A DNA stretch of 5,675 bases, from NCBI GenBank assembly GCA_013042255.1, contig JABDQK010000254.1, forward strand, positions 1-5,675. The letters run 5' to 3'. Below the pieces are notes generated by a model that was given only the letters and a program-made list of their open reading frames with translations, was not told the DNA's origin and searched no databases. The DNA comes from Flavobacteriaceae bacterium (lineage in GTDB: Bacteria; Bacteroidota; Bacteroidia; Flavobacteriales; Flavobacteriaceae). The translations under genes and the position numbers were made by a program. This document shows positions 4,339 to 5,675 of the stretch, in pieces (the first letter of the stretch is position 1; each line of letters opens with the position of its first letter).

Positions 4339-5592
4339 ATGGAAGCAGGATTATTTACAGCTAACAATATATGGATGATGGTTTGTACCGCATTGGTATT
4401 CTTCATGCATTCAGGATTTGCCTTTTTAGAAATAGGGCTTACCAGACAAAAAAACACCATTAATATACTTTTTAAGAACATCTTTATCATTACCGTAGGC
4501 TTGCTGATGTACTATATAGGTGGTTTTAACCTGATGTACCCCGGATTTGCCGACGGTTCTGCCGGTATACTTGATTTTGCAGGCTTCGGTATTGCCGCGC
4601 CTGAAAACGGTATGACACCTGAATACGCAGATGGCGGTTATACCTGGTGGACAGATTTCCTCTTTCAGGGCATGTTTGCCGCAACAGCAGCTACCATTGT
4701 TTCTGGAGCTGTTGCCGAAAGAATTAAGATCGGTCCCTTTATGATTTTCACCATCATTTACGTAGGCCTTGTGTATCCAATAGTGGGATCTTGGCAATGG
4801 GGAGGTGGATTCCTTTCAACACTGGGAGGTGATGAAGCCGGATTTTATGATTTTGCGGGATCTACCCTGGTTCACTCCGTAGGAGGTTGGGGGGCGCTTA
4901 TCGGGATTTATCTCCTTGGCGCACGAATTGGAAAATTTGGAGACAAAGGAGAAATAAAAGCGATTCCGGGACACAATATTCCAATGGCTACTGCCGGGGT
5001 TCTCATCCTCTGGCTGGGCTGGTTTGGATTTAACGGGGGCTCTGTTTTATCAGGTGATCCCGAACTGACTTCCCTTGTACTTGTCACTACCAGTTTAGCG
5101 GCAGCTGCCGGAGGTGTAGGCTCCCTTATCCTTTCAACCATATTATATAAGAACCTTGACCTTACCATGTTCCTGAACGGAATCCTGGGCGGACTAGTCG
5201 GAATTACTGCCGGAGCAGATCTGATGTCTCCTAATGAAGCAGTTGTTATCGGTCTGATTGCAGGTTTTATTATCGTCCTTGGCGTCGCCCTTATCGACAG
5301 GCTCAGACTCGACGACCCGGTTGGTGCGGTAACCGTCCACTTAATCTGTGGTATATGGGGAACACTTGCCGTTGGAATATTTGGGGCTAAAGCCGGAGGC
5401 GAACAATTTCTTTATCAACTGGCCGGTGTGGGTGCAGCAGCAACTTTCTGTTCACTAACAGCATTTATAATCTTCTACAGCTTAAAGAAAACTATTGGAA
5501 TTCGAGTATCTAAAGAAGAAGAAATTGAAGGACTCGACCTTCATGAACATGGGATGGACTCCTATGCAGATTTCAGAATGAACCAACATTAA
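4339..5592 (+). CDS. amtB: Ammonium transporter (Amt/AmtB)
   Basis: Trimeric inner-membrane ammonium channel, 417 aa, with about 11 hydrophobic helices. It starts directly at the first membrane helix and has no cleavable leader. Pore residues of the family are recognisable. The Phe gate includes F113 (QGMFA) and F231 (GWFGFNGGS); S235 is at the outer recruitment site, with W154 in WQWGGG nearby. D171 in YDFAG precedes the twin pore histidines H179 (STLVHS) and H334 (AVTVHLICG). VSGAVAERI (121-129) is the conserved helix turn. The cytoplasmic tail ends in an acidic stretch, EGLDLHEHGMDSYADF (397-412), the conserved C-terminal motif that couples subunits and contacts PII. The 30-bp gap to glnK and the terminator right after the stop support a two-gene operon. 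Confidence 0.96.
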   Translation: MEAGLFTANNIWMMVCTALVFFMHSGFAFLEIGLTRQKNTINILFKNIFIITVGLLMYYIGGFNLMYPGFADGSAGILDFAGFGIAAPENGMTPEYADGGYTWWTDFLFQGMFAATAATIVSGAVAERIKIGPFMIFTIIYVGLVYPIVGSWQWGGGFLSTLGGDEAGFYDFAGSTLVHSVGGWGALIGIYLLGARIGKFGDKGEIKAIPGHNIPMATAGVLILWLGWFGFNGGSVLSGDPELTSLVLVTTSLAAAAGGVGSLILSTILYKNLDLTMFLNGILGGLVGITAGADLMSPNEAVVIGLIAGFIIVLGVALIDRLRLDDPVGAVTVHLICGIWGTLAVGIFGAKAGGEQFLYQLAGVGAAATFCSLTAFIIFYSLKKTIGIRVSKEEEIEGLDLHEHGMDSYADFRMNQH

Positions 5593-5594
5593 TA

Positions 5595-5640
5595 AAAAGG
5601 TGACGGAGCGTTTGGCAGAACGCTCCGTCTATAACCTTTT
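5595..5640. terminator. Strong hairpin terminator after amtB
   Basis: GACGGAGCGTT (5602-5612), loop TGGCAG and AACGCTCCGTC (5619-5629) form a perfect 11-bp GC-rich stem. Outside it, AAAAGGT (5595-5601) pairs with ACCTTTT (5634-5640) across a TATA bulge, giving 18 bp in all. T-rich sequence lies at the 3' side on both strands, so it may work in both directions. It begins 3 bases after the amtB stop. Confidence 0.85.
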
Positions 5641-5675
5641 CCAAAATTTCAACTTAAAACAGTAATAACATCCTC

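Noticed and set aside
4426..5168. Minus-strand open frames inside amtB
   Set aside because: They are antisense to a strongly conserved transporter, have no family resemblance, and are explained by codon bias on the sense strand.

Overview
The window looks like a chromosomal segment from a member of the Bacteroidota, most likely class Flavobacteriia. The evidence is the moderate-to-low GC content, the lack of Shine-Dalgarno sequences, and several upstream matches to the Bacteroidota -7 promoter element TAnnTTTG (TAATTTTG, TAGTTTTG, TACTTTTG). The gene content also fits: a stand-alone MnmD, a DUF4920 lipoprotein, a long-form branched-chain aminotransferase, and small flavobacterial-type membrane proteins. 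I cannot name the genus. There are no mobile elements, CRISPR arrays, tRNAs or rRNAs.

Left part (1-2810): a minus-strand pair, a DUF4920 lipoprotein followed by mnmD, is transcribed divergently from ilvE. The two genes of the pair are one base apart, and mnmD uses a GTG start. ilvE then runs tail-to-tail, 21 bp apart, into a minus-strand MazG/PRA-PH-like nucleotide pyrophosphohydrolase. The first 61 bases hold nothing I can identify. The themes are tRNA wobble modification, branched-chain amino acid synthesis and nucleotide sanitation.

Middle part (2811-3727): the pyrophosphohydrolase shares a 41-bp divergent promoter region with a 62-aa two-helix membrane protein of unknown function. Next come a 59-aa single-helix protein at 3156-3335 and a FluC/CrcB fluoride channel. 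These two are 17 bp apart and probably co-transcribed. A perfect 6-bp hairpin fills nearly all of that gap and abuts the crcB start codon.

Right part (3728-5675): a 242-bp AT-rich non-coding stretch precedes a nitrogen-assimilation operon, glnK (PII signal protein) then amtB (ammonium channel), which ends in a strong hairpin terminator. The stretch holds two 23-bp related pseudo-palindromes exactly 52 bp apart, a further half-site, and two other perfect inverted repeats. It is the least explained DNA in the window and reads as a dense, probably nitrogen-responsive control region for a regulator I cannot name. The PII protein has a divergent T-loop, and one 2-oxoglutarate-contacting lysine appears to be replaced by arginine.

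Most of the window is ordinary housekeeping sequence. The glnK leader, the small membrane proteins and the divergent PII are the parts worth a second look.
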